DNA of 64,000 nt from contig JASHOH010000006.1 in the NCBI GenBank assembly GCA_030041215.1, positions 17,775 through 81,774 on the forward strand. Direction: 5' to 3'. Position numbers and translations under genes: made by a program. Numbering within the stretch: position 1 is the stretch's first letter; every line of letters begins with the position of its first letter. Below the pieces are notes generated by a model. That model had not been told where the DNA came from. It saw nothing but the letters and a program-made list of their open reading frames with translations, and did no database searches. Below, piece by piece: positions 41,243 to 49,820 of the stretch. This stretch comes from Candidatus Sulfotelmatobacter sp. (GTDB lineage: Bacteria; Acidobacteriota; Terriglobia; Terriglobales; Acidobacteriaceae).

Positions 41243-41992
41243 ATGCCGAACAAGCCCCTCACCCCCGACGAAATTCTTCAGCATGAATTCAACCGCTGGG
41301 CCGCCGCTGGCGAAGGCCCCAAGATGGAGCAGCATCACTTCGATATCACGACGAAAACGATTCGGCGTATGAATTTGCGTCCCGGAGAGCGTGTGCTCGA
41401 TCTGGGCTGCGGCTCGGGATGGGCAACGCGTCTGCTGGCGCGGCTGGTTGGGGAGGGCCCCGAAGGTTTCGGGCAGGTTGTCGGCCTCGATATTTCGGAC
41501 GAGATGATTCGCGAGGCGCGGGCTGCGTCGAAAGATTTCGACAACGTGCTGTATGTGTGGGGATCGGCGCAGCAGATTCCGTGGGAGGAGAATTTCTTCG
41601 ACAAGATTCTGTCGGTGGAGTCGTTTTATTACTATCCCGATCAGGACCGCGTTCTGATGGAATTGTTTCGCGTGATGGCGCCGCGGGGAAAGCAGTTCAT
41701 CCTGATTAACCTTTACAAAGACAATCCCTACTCGTTGCAGTGGGTCGACAAATTGAAGGTTCCGGTCCACGTGCGCTCGGTGGCAGAGTACGTCGAACTC
41801 CTCAGAAAACATGCATTCGATAATGTCGAGGCGATTCGGATCCCGGACGATACGCCCACTCCCGATGATTACCAGACCAAGTCGTTTAATAGCCTTGACG
41901 ATCTGCGCGCGTTCAAGCGAGAAGGCGCACTGTTGCTGATGGCTTCGAAGCCCGACCTGAGGACGCCGGGCCCGGCGTACACGATTTACTGA
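41243..41992 (+). CDS. SAM-dependent methyltransferase (class I)
   Basis: LRPGERVLDLGCGSGWATRLLARLVGEG; VVGLDISDEMIREAR. Confidence 0.88.
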   Translation: MPNKPLTPDEILQHEFNRWAAAGEGPKMEQHHFDITTKTIRRMNLRPGERVLDLGCGSGWATRLLARLVGEGPEGFGQVVGLDISDEMIREARAASKDFDNVLYVWGSAQQIPWEENFFDKILSVESFYYYPDQDRVLMELFRVMAPRGKQFILINLYKDNPYSLQWVDKLKVPVHVRSVAEYVELLRKHAFDNVEAIRIPDDTPTPDDYQTKSFNSLDDLRAFKREGALLLMASKPDLRTPGPAYTIY

Positions 41993-42031
41993 TGAGATTT
42001 TCGCCCGCTCCGAAGGGTCGCGGCGACAAGG

Positions 42032-43468
42032 TCAGCGGTAGCGGTTGGCGATTTCTTCCGCGCTTTGGTTTCCCAGAAGCACCTTGGAAGAGTCATCTTC
42101 CTCGATCCACTCTTTGAAGTAGCGGCTCAAATCTCTTTTGCTGACGCGCTCTGCGGTTGCTCGAAAAGCGCTAAAGTCGGCCGGCTCGGAGGCGTATTGA
42201 CTGAGAAACTCCCGAATGATGCTTGAGAATACTGCATCACCGACTATCGTGTTCAGCACGAATAAGGACCATGCCCCTTTGGTATAAGAACAGTCCCCGA
42301 ATTCAAGCTTCCCATAATCGCGAATTGCCGTCTCGGCGATGCGAGGATTTTTTTCCACCTGTTTTCGAAATCGTTCGCGATATGTATTCATACGATCGGC
42401 AAAGGCCGTTCTTCCTTCCAGTCTGCGCTGCGCAAGCGCCTCAAAATAAGAGGCAAACGCCTCGTCGAACCAGCGCGTGCGGTCAACTTCCGGCTTTGCC
42501 TTGGCATTCCAGGAGTGCCCGATTTCGTGATACATCTCATGCAGTCTTGCGGGATCGCGAAACGCCGGGGCTTCCTGCAGGAAATAAAACCTGCCCGCCT
42601 GCGACCCATACGCCTCCGGAATCTCAATCGCTGTATATCCTTCACCGCCCGGAGCGGGGCCGAATGCTTCCGTATAAAAGGCGATGGCCTGCTCCATAGC
42701 CTTCAACATGCGCCTTGCGCCACTTTCATCCTCGGGCAATGTGTAAACGCTTAAATTCGAACTCTCGTTTCGCAGCACCTTGAACTTCGCAGCTGCCACA
42801 TCGATACGTGAAACATCCACGCGACTGCGAAACCGAAACACAACCCCTTCATTGTTGGACTGGGACTCTATAGGTGCACCCCCGCTCACAGCGACGTAGC
42901 CTGAGGGTACATCCACCTCCAGTGCGTAACTGAAAGTTTGCCGCCATGCATCGATCAATGCCGCGAGCGACCGACCGCAGACAATTGGGTAGGTGAGGGC
43001 GTCTGGCCGCAGTAGAGTGTAATCCTCTCCCACGTGATCACGAACATACGCCATCACTTCCGGATATCCGTATACGTATCCACCGAACTTCACGATGACC
43101 GTGGTCTGGTCCCGCACGTTCAGCGGCGCTTGGAGCTGCAAGGTCACTGCATTTACTTGCATATTCGGTGCGTCCGTTAACTTGACGACGGCTTGGCGAA
43201 ACTGCAGTTTGTCTGCATTCTGATCTGTGACGGCCTTCACATCCAGCAAGCGATAAAGCGCAAACGATATTTCGCTGACCGGGTGATCGTCCAAGTTTTG
43301 AATCGTGATGCCCGATTCAGCGTCAAGAGTTTCTTCTGCTGGGATGATTCGGAGGCGAAGATCGTAGTGGGTAACGCGCAGCTTGGGCCCAGCGGTTTCC
43401 GACCATAACAGTACGGGCAGAAAAAACAAAAAAAGCCCCAATCCAATGCATTGGGGGTTTACTGACAT
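42032..43468 (-). CDS. M1-like zinc metallopeptidase (secreted)
   Basis: Hydrophobic leader; HEMYHEIGHSWNAKAKPEVDRTRWFDEAFASYFEAL (HExxH plus downstream Glu). Confidence 0.85.
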   Translation of the reverse strand: MSVNPQCIGLGLFLFFLPVLLWSETAGPKLRVTHYDLRLRIIPAEETLDAESGITIQNLDDHPVSEISFALYRLLDVKAVTDQNADKLQFRQAVVKLTDAPNMQVNAVTLQLQAPLNVRDQTTVIVKFGGYVYGYPEVMAYVRDHVGEDYTLLRPDALTYPIVCGRSLAALIDAWRQTFSYALEVDVPSGYVAVSGGAPIESQSNNEGVVFRFRSRVDVSRIDVAAAKFKVLRNESSNLSVYTLPEDESGARRMLKAMEQAIAFYTEAFGPAPGGEGYTAIEIPEAYGSQAGRFYFLQEAPAFRDPARLHEMYHEIGHSWNAKAKPEVDRTRWFDEAFASYFEALAQRRLEGRTAFADRMNTYRERFRKQVEKNPRIAETAIRDYGKLEFGDCSYTKGAWSLFVLNTIVGDAVFSSIIREFLSQYASEPADFSAFRATAERVSKRDLSRYFKEWIEEDDSSKVLLGNQSAEEIANRYR

Positions 43469-43508
43469 AAAAATACGATGTGTGATAGTCGCGGTAGCTC
43501 TCTCTGCC

Positions 43509-43890
43509 CTAGATTTCGGCCTCGTCTTCATCATTGTCCTGATCGTGGTGACTCAAATCCTTCACCGGGCTCATCGGACGGCCGTCGGAGGTGCGGCGAA
43601 TTTCGATTCTGCCATTCACGTTGCCCAGCTCGCCGCGCAGATCATGGCCAACGAAGCCGTGATGATTCGCGTGCAGCCCAAAATCGTTGTCGATTACACC
43701 CGAAACTGTTTCGGCTTCGATCTCTGCCTTCGAATCCGAAGGAATTGTCAGCTCCAACGCTCCGTTCACCGAATCCAGTTTAATGGATGAGCCGGGAAGT
43801 TCGTTAAACTCTGCTTCCAGTCGCTCATTGACAGTCGACAATTCCGCGCGTCCAATGGGTGATTCCTCAATTTGAAATTGCCATGTAGTC
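43509..43890 (-). pseudogene. DUF4097-like adhesin fragment truncated at its 5' end
   Basis: TTWQFQIEESPIGRAELSTVNERLEAEFNELPGSSIKLDSVNGALELTIPSDSKAEIEAETVSGVIDNDFGL...GELGNVNGRIEIRR; no ATG before the upstream repeat. Confidence 0.6.
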
Positions 43891-43892
43891 GC

Positions 43893-44090
43893 GTCATTCC
43901 GAAGCCCCGCGCTTTCAGGTAGACCCTCGGTTTCAGCCGAGGGCGGCGAAGCCGCGGGGCGAGGAATCTCCCAGAAAATGGCCTGTGCACAGGGAGATCC
44001 TTCGCTCCGCCTGAGGTCCCTCGCGGCGCTCGGGATTTCGGCGCGCGGCTCGGACGCCGCGCAGACGCCTCAAGCTACGCTCAGGATGAC
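43893..44090. repeat. Palindromic intergenic repeat with gtcattccga/ctcaggatgac ends
   Basis: Terminal inverted sequences and internal hairpin ccctcggtttcagccgaggg; related in style to 3471-3642/6751-6921 but different sequence. Confidence 0.6.
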
Positions 44091-44141
44091 GCCATGCCAG
44101 GAAGATCCGCCCCCACAATCTCCATACGAACTGCGGACGCG

Positions 44142-45869
44142 TCAGGGTGTGTAGGGTTGCAGAATCGGTGGCGACGATCCAGCGTGTACGGTCCAGAACT
44201 GCCGCCTAGGATAGTAATTCAGCAATTCCTGGTTTTGCTTCGGCCCCATGTCTCGTGCCCAAACGATTTTCGAGCCATCAATATCGGCGAGGTTATATAC
44301 CCATTCACGGTCCAGATCGAAATCTGGAGAGTAACTCACCAGCACCACATGCTCACCCGGAAGCGCGTTCAGTTCTTGAACAACGGCTGCCCGCTCCATG
44401 TCGCCGTGTTGGAACTCTTTCTCGGGATGGACGTGCGTCACCGCTAAACCGACACGCAGCACAACCGTTCCAATGTAAACCACGGTGACAGCGCGCACGA
44501 ACGCCAGGCCCACGGGTCGCCCGCGCCAGCGAAACATCCGCGCGTGCCTCATGCACTGCATTACGATCAGAAAAAGCAGTGCCGTCGCCGGGGCAATGTA
44601 ATGTGGCAGGAACCAGGTTTCAGCCTGAACGCCTAGTACAAAAATGATGAGGATCATCCAGGGCACGCGCATTTTGCGGTCGCGCAACGCCCATGGCAGC
44701 GCGATGAACGCGAACAATAACGGCGGGTTCAGATAGACTCGCCAAAAATCGTAAAGTGTTTGTCCGGTCTTGTGAATGAATCCACCGAGCGTCCGGTTTT
44801 CACGCCATTGCCTCAGCTCGCGTTCGTATTGCGCCTGCATTTTGGCGTGATGATATGTCTTCTGCGGCCACGCCGATTGCCAGATGAAATAACGTCCCGT
44901 GCCATACATCTCGCGGTTGACTTCATACGTCATGCGAAATGGGCTGCCGGTGACGCGGTAATAGTAATAACCGGTCCAGGCCGCGAGCGGGGTGAGCGTC
45001 AAAACCAAGGACAGGACGAACCTCTTGATCGAAACCCGTAGCGGAGGTGCGCGCCGGCCCAGCATCCATATCAGCAAAGCTAAGGCCACTCCGACGCTCA
45101 GCAACAATCCTTCATACGGACGTGTATTCGCCAGAATGAACAAACCAATTCCCATGATCACGGCGTTACGCCACGAAGGGCGGCGTTTGATTCTGGGCAA
45201 CGCGCCGAGAATCAAGGCTCCGCCGAGGGCAGGAAGGCTGGCGCACCAATATCCGTTGATCCAATAGCTCAGCAGGCCAAGACGGGGAATAGTAAGCACG
45301 CCGCCGAGTAGCGGCCAGCGCAAGGGCAGCCAGCCTTGCAGCATCCAGCAGATGGCGGCGCACATTACGGCCGCAGTCAGCAATTGTCCGATCCATGGAT
45401 TGCCCAAAATCTCGCCGAACGCCAGCACCAAGCCCTGGCCCGGCGGGTACATCGACATGTAGGTGGGGTGCCAGATCACATGGAAGGTTTCGAAGTGAAT
45501 CCACATCGGGTGTGGAGGGTTTGTCAGCCGCTCGTGGGCGAAGGTGTCGCCGGCGAGCAGATAGCTGAATTCGTCGTGCCGTTGAGGCAGAGGAATGCCG
45601 GAGACCGGAATTACGGCAGCTCTAATTGTCAGCAGCGCCAAGCCCACCAGAACTACGCAAAGCCCTTTTCGCGTGGCGAGCGACTTGCCAAACCGTTCCA
45701 GCCGCTTCAGTCCAACCGCTGACCAGAGTCCCGGAGACCTGATCTGCAAATACACCAGGACAGCCACGATCGCAACCGACTTCAAGATACCCAAAATTGT
45801 GAAAAGGATCGGGTGTGCAATCAGCAAGGCGGCAATTGGAGGTGGGGTGGAACTAATCCCGCGAATCAT
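44142..45869 (-). CDS. Polytopic membrane protein, GT39/ArnT-like glycosyltransferase
   Basis: Multi-TM; PLPQRHDEFSYLLAGDTFAHERLTNPPHPMWIHFETFHV resembles GT-C acidic loop. Confidence 0.75.
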   Translation of the reverse strand: MIRGISSTPPPIAALLIAHPILFTILGILKSVAIVAVLVYLQIRSPGLWSAVGLKRLERFGKSLATRKGLCVVLVGLALLTIRAAVIPVSGIPLPQRHDEFSYLLAGDTFAHERLTNPPHPMWIHFETFHVIWHPTYMSMYPPGQGLVLAFGEILGNPWIGQLLTAAVMCAAICWMLQGWLPLRWPLLGGVLTIPRLGLLSYWINGYWCASLPALGGALILGALPRIKRRPSWRNAVIMGIGLFILANTRPYEGLLLSVGVALALLIWMLGRRAPPLRVSIKRFVLSLVLTLTPLAAWTGYYYYRVTGSPFRMTYEVNREMYGTGRYFIWQSAWPQKTYHHAKMQAQYERELRQWRENRTLGGFIHKTGQTLYDFWRVYLNPPLLFAFIALPWALRDRKMRVPWMILIIFVLGVQAETWFLPHYIAPATALLFLIVMQCMRHARMFRWRGRPVGLAFVRAVTVVYIGTVVLRVGLAVTHVHPEKEFQHGDMERAAVVQELNALPGEHVVLVSYSPDFDLDREWVYNLADIDGSKIVWARDMGPKQNQELLNYYPRRQFWTVHAGSSPPILQPYTP

Positions 45870-47178
45870 CGGATGTCTTCGTGTGAATGCGGTTCTTTCC
45901 CGCTTCGGTCAGCAAATACACGCCTAGAATCGCCATTTCCGGCTCGATGGGATGTCGGTAGCGCTGGCTGGTAAAGACGACGTAGTAAACGGCGGGATAG
46001 AAGAGGATCAGCCAAAACAAAAGCCATGCTCCCGGCCTGCGCTGGCGCAACGCACGGCCAAGCCCCCAGAACATGAGCACAGAAGAGGCGAGAAAAAGCG
46101 AATTCTTTACCTGTGAAAGCCACCATACCTGCGCCAGACGCGGCCCGCCCGCCCAGAAATAAATGAAGCGTTTCAGGCAAAGCACGGCGAAGCGGCCGTA
46201 ATCTGCCTTGATGTAGTCCATCGCCTGTTGCTTGCGCATGGCGATGTAGGGCAGCTCGCCCATAGCTTCATACTGCCGAAGTCCGTACAGATCCTGGGTT
46301 GGGTGCAGGTACTGCATCCAGGTCCCATCGGCAAGGCGTCCGTTCCCTAGCCGCAGTTCGGCGCCGAAGTTGTCGCGGATAAAAATCAACTTGTGGAACG
46401 TTACATAATTTCTCACTATCCACGGCGTGATGCAGGCAATGAACACAACCGACGCAAGCGCAACACCTGCCAAAGACTTCTTGCCGCCCTTCCCCCGCCG
46501 ATACCAGGCCCACAATCCCGATGCTGGCAGAAATGAAACCAGCACGGTGCTGTTCAGCGCCGCAATGCCCCAAAGCAGACCGAACCAAAACCACGGCTTC
46601 AGTCGATCGCGATCTTCCATCGTAAGCGCAAGCCAAAACAAAACTGCGATCAGCAGAGCCGAAAGGCTCGTCTCCCAAACCCAGCGCGTACACCAGGCCA
46701 TAGCGTAAGGAAGCAAGGCCCAGGTCCAGGCTGCGCCGACTGCGACTTTTTCGGAAAAGATTCGCCGCGCGATAAAAAAAATCGGAATGCAGGTCAGCGC
46801 AGAGAACATGCTGTTGATCGACAACAGAAAGAAAGCCGACGCCTGCGAGTAAATTCCGAATAGACGAAACACTCCCGCAGTGAGGTATGGGTACAGCGGC
46901 GGCTCCCATGCGGTCGGCCCGGTTGGCGCTTCGAAAGGATTGCTGAATCCGTGTCCTGAGGCGATGGCCGCGCCGATGCGGCCCATTTCCCAGCCAAAGC
47001 CGAAGTTATGATAGGCGGCATTGAACCTGTAGGTGTGGCCAATGATGATCCAGCCGATTCGCAGCAGGGCCCCAATGCCGAACATCCAAAACATTGAAGT
47101 GCGGATGCGGCGCCAGAATTTTCGGAGTCGAATTGCCGTGCTCGCCGGCTCAACCGTGGCGGCGGGATTCGGATTCAT
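45853..47178 (-). CDS. GT39-family membrane glycosyltransferase
   Basis: Multi-TM; GFSNPFEAPTGPTAWEPPLYPYLTAGVFRLFG; overlaps the downstream GT39-like gene. Confidence 0.8.
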   Translation of the reverse strand: MNPNPAATVEPASTAIRLRKFWRRIRTSMFWMFGIGALLRIGWIIIGHTYRFNAAYHNFGFGWEMGRIGAAIASGHGFSNPFEAPTGPTAWEPPLYPYLTAGVFRLFGIYSQASAFFLLSINSMFSALTCIPIFFIARRIFSEKVAVGAAWTWALLPYAMAWCTRWVWETSLSALLIAVLFWLALTMEDRDRLKPWFWFGLLWGIAALNSTVLVSFLPASGLWAWYRRGKGGKKSLAGVALASVVFIACITPWIVRNYVTFHKLIFIRDNFGAELRLGNGRLADGTWMQYLHPTQDLYGLRQYEAMGELPYIAMRKQQAMDYIKADYGRFAVLCLKRFIYFWAGGPRLAQVWWLSQVKNSLFLASSVLMFWGLGRALRQRRPGAWLLFWLILFYPAVYYVVFTSQRYRHPIEPEMAILGVYLLTEAGKNRIHTKTSDDSRD

Positions 47179-47354
47179 GAATAATTCTATTTGTAACTGA
47201 GACGGGGAGCGCGGGCAACTCGCCGGGCACGCTGTTAGCAATTGGCATTTGGCCCTGATGGGGTCCTTCGCTGAGATCTGTTTGGACGAGTGCTAATAGC
47301 CAATGCTGATTGCTGCTCATCGGCCCGACTGTATAATGTTGCTCGAGGTCACCT

Positions 47355-47915
47355 ATGGCCTGGCTGCAAAATAAGTTCGAGAAGAATTTTCTAATCACCA
47401 CAGTCGATTACGTCTTCAACTGGGCGCGCAAGTCCGCCGTGTGGCCGATGACCTTCGGCCTGGCCTGCTGCGCCATTGAAATGATCGCGTCTTCGACGGC
47501 GCGCTTCGACATTGCGCGCTTTGGGTCTGAAGTGTTTCGTCCCAGCCCGCGGCAGAGCGATCTGATGATCGTCGCCGGCACGGTGACGTTGAAGATGGCG
47601 CCGGTGGTCAAACGCATCTACGATCAGATGCCGGACCCGAAGTGGGTGATCTCGATGGGCGCCTGCTCGTCTGTGGGCGGGCCGTTCAATACTTATGCGG
47701 TGTTGCAAGGGGTCGACAAGATTGTCCCGGTCGATGTCTATGTGACCGGCTGCCCGCCGCGTCCCGAGAATCTTTTTTATGCGCTGCTCAAACTGCAAGA
47801 CAAAATCGGCACCATGACAGTGGCCAAGAAGCCCACCGAAGTGCGGCTCGATGCGAACATGCTGGAGGCGTTTAAAAAGCAAGTCATGATTGCCCAAACT
47901 TTGCAACCGAAATGA
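47355..47915 (+). CDS. nuoB: NADH-quinone oxidoreductase subunit B
   Basis: [57 protein letters not shown]. Confidence 0.96.
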   Translation: MAWLQNKFEKNFLITTVDYVFNWARKSAVWPMTFGLACCAIEMIASSTARFDIARFGSEVFRPSPRQSDLMIVAGTVTLKMAPVVKRIYDQMPDPKWVISMGACSSVGGPFNTYAVLQGVDKIVPVDVYVTGCPPRPENLFYALLKLQDKIGTMTVAKKPTEVRLDANMLEAFKKQVMIAQTLQPK

Positions 47916-47989
47916 GGGCGATCCTTCGCGGCGCTCAGGACGACCGCTCCGCAGTCGGCTTCAAGAAGCAAGGTCATGATCGCGCAAAC
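47874..47989 (+). repeat. Imperfect ~25-bp direct repeat of the nuoB 3' end
   Basis: aaaaagcaagtcatgattgcccaaact (47874-47900) and aagaagcaaggtcatgatcgcgcaaac (47963-47989). Confidence 0.6.
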
Positions 47990-48019
47990 CCAAATAGCTC
48001 AGCCGCCAGAAATACAAAT

Positions 48020-48065
48020 GTAGGGACAGCCGCCCCCGGCTGTCCGGCAGAGCGAAGCTCGGCAG
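48020..48065 (+). repeat. Left arm of inverted repeat flanking the Rieske gene
   Basis: gtagggacagccgcccccggctgtccggcagagcgaagctcggcag. Confidence 0.7.
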
Positions 48066-48089
48066 CTTTTTTCTCGAATCAAGATCAAG

Positions 48090-48395
48090 ATGGCTTTCAT
48101 AAAGCTCACTGCTCAATCCGCCCTTCCCGCCACCAACGAAGCCAAAGAATTCCCCTGCGGCAACAAGACCATCTGCATTGCCAACGTAAACGGAACCTAC
48201 AGTGCGATGGACAACATTTGCCTTCACCGCGGTGGTCCGCTCGGGCAAGGAATGATCGAAGGCGGCAAAGTGATTTGTCCGTGGCATGGTTGGGCGTGGG
48301 ACGCGAAGACAGGCGTAGCAGAACAAGATTCGAGAATGAAAGTTGCTCTATATCCTCTGAAAATCGAGAACGGTGAGGTGATGATTGAAATATAG
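48090..48395 (+). CDS. Rieske [2Fe-2S] / NirD-like ferredoxin
   Basis: CLHRGGPLGQGMIEGGKVICPWHGWAWD (CxH...CxxH). Confidence 0.92.
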   Translation: MAFIKLTAQSALPATNEAKEFPCGNKTICIANVNGTYSAMDNICLHRGGPLGQGMIEGGKVICPWHGWAWDAKTGVAEQDSRMKVALYPLKIENGEVMIEI

Positions 48396-48410
48396 TTGCT
48401 CGCAACAGCG

Positions 48411-48457
48411 GCTGCCGAGCTTCGCTCGGCCGGACAGCCGAGGGCGGCTGTCCCTGC
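48411..48457 (-). repeat. Right arm of inverted repeat flanking the Rieske gene
   Basis: gctgccgagcttcgctcggccggacagccgagggcggctgtccctgc, reverse complement of 48020-48065 with few changes. Confidence 0.7.
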
Positions 48458-48482
48458 ATGTGTCTTATTAATATCGGCTTCT

Positions 48483-49727
48483 TTATCCTAGATAGTGCAG
48501 GAACTTTGCCGGCTTATTCTCGTAACCCGGAAACACTTCACTTAAATTCCTATTTCCCACGTGGCGCAAAACGGCCTCGCCAAGCACCTGCCTGAAATCT
48601 GTGGTTAACGCCAGATCGCGGCCCTCATAAAGCTGCGACTGATCGAGTTCCGACCAGCGGCCATAGACCCGGCCTCCGCGAACCGGCCCGCCCAGCACGA
48701 ACATCACGTTCGCGTGGCCGTGATCGGTCCCGCGATTGCCGTTTTCGCGCGCGGTACGGCCGAATTCCGACATCGTCACGACAACTGTGTCCTCGCCGAG
48801 ATCGCCGAGGTCTTTCCAGAACGCAGCAATTGATTGAGAAAACTCGCGCAACACATTGGCAATCTGCCCGTCGACTGCGCCTTCGTTCACGTGATGGTCC
48901 CAGCCGCCGATATCGGCAAATGCGACCTGCACGCCGAGGTTAGCTTTGATCAGTTGCGCGAGCTGGCGAAGGCTGTCGCCGAAGCGTCCTTTGGGATACT
49001 CAACGCCGGGTGCAGGTTTATATTTCCCCGGGTCGGCGGACTTCAGCATTTTCACGGCGTCAAATGTCTCTTCGCCTGTGCCGTGCAGCACAGCGTCGGA
49101 GGAGTGGTCATACATAGCCTCGAATGCACTTGCAACCGGCGAAGACTTCGCGTTTCGTCCGCCGACGGTGAAGTCGTTGATGTTGTTCATGGCAATCGCT
49201 GGTTCCGGCCCGCTCAGAATTCGCGGAATCGATGGCCCCATCGCGATGGCCTGAAATGGGGACCTTTGTGGCCGGCCCGGCAGGTCGTGCAGGCAGCGGT
49301 TCAGCCAGCCATCCTCTGTCGCTTTCAGGCCGGGAGTGCCCGCTTCCATGTAATCCTGCGCGTCGAAATGCGAGCGCGTAGGATCGGGCGACCCCGCCGC
49401 ATGAACAATGGCAAGATGCCGCTGCGCCCACAATGGCTGAAAAGGCGCGAGCGACGGATGCAGGCCGAAAAATCCGTCGAGATCGATCACGGACCTGCGT
49501 GGAATGTTGATACTCGGCCGCATCGCGTAATACTGCGGTTCGGCGTGAGGCACAACAATGTTCAAGCCATCGGCGGCGCCGCGCTGAAAAATAACCACAA
49601 GGCGTTTCGTGCCCGAGGCTGCCTGGGCGGCGCCCATCGCTGCACGCGCCAGAAAGCTCGGGACTGCCGCCGTGCCAACGATGGCCAGCGCCCCGTTGCA
49701 AATGAAAATTCGTCGTGTGATGGACAT
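48483..49727 (-). CDS. DUF1501 domain protein
   Basis: Twin-Arg-like leader MSITRRIFICNGALAIVG; LVVIFQRGAADGLNIVVPH; VVTMSEFGRTARENGNRGTDHGHANVMFVLGG. Confidence 0.92.
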   Translation of the reverse strand: MSITRRIFICNGALAIVGTAAVPSFLARAAMGAAQAASGTKRLVVIFQRGAADGLNIVVPHAEPQYYAMRPSINIPRRSVIDLDGFFGLHPSLAPFQPLWAQRHLAIVHAAGSPDPTRSHFDAQDYMEAGTPGLKATEDGWLNRCLHDLPGRPQRSPFQAIAMGPSIPRILSGPEPAIAMNNINDFTVGGRNAKSSPVASAFEAMYDHSSDAVLHGTGEETFDAVKMLKSADPGKYKPAPGVEYPKGRFGDSLRQLAQLIKANLGVQVAFADIGGWDHHVNEGAVDGQIANVLREFSQSIAAFWKDLGDLGEDTVVVTMSEFGRTARENGNRGTDHGHANVMFVLGGPVRGGRVYGRWSELDQSQLYEGRDLALTTDFRQVLGEAVLRHVGNRNLSEVFPGYENKPAKFLHYLG

Positions 49728-49757
49728 ATGAGTCTGCCTAGCTGGTAATTCCGCCAA

Positions 49758-49820
49758 AAGCTGTCAGCTCTCAGCTGGCCGGCAAAACTGATAGCCGACG
49801 GCTGAAAGCTGACAGCTATC
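49758..49820. repeat. Palindromic AGCTGTCAGCT-type intergenic repeat
   Basis: aagctgtcagctctcagct...gatagccgacggctgaaagctgacagctat. Confidence 0.65.
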
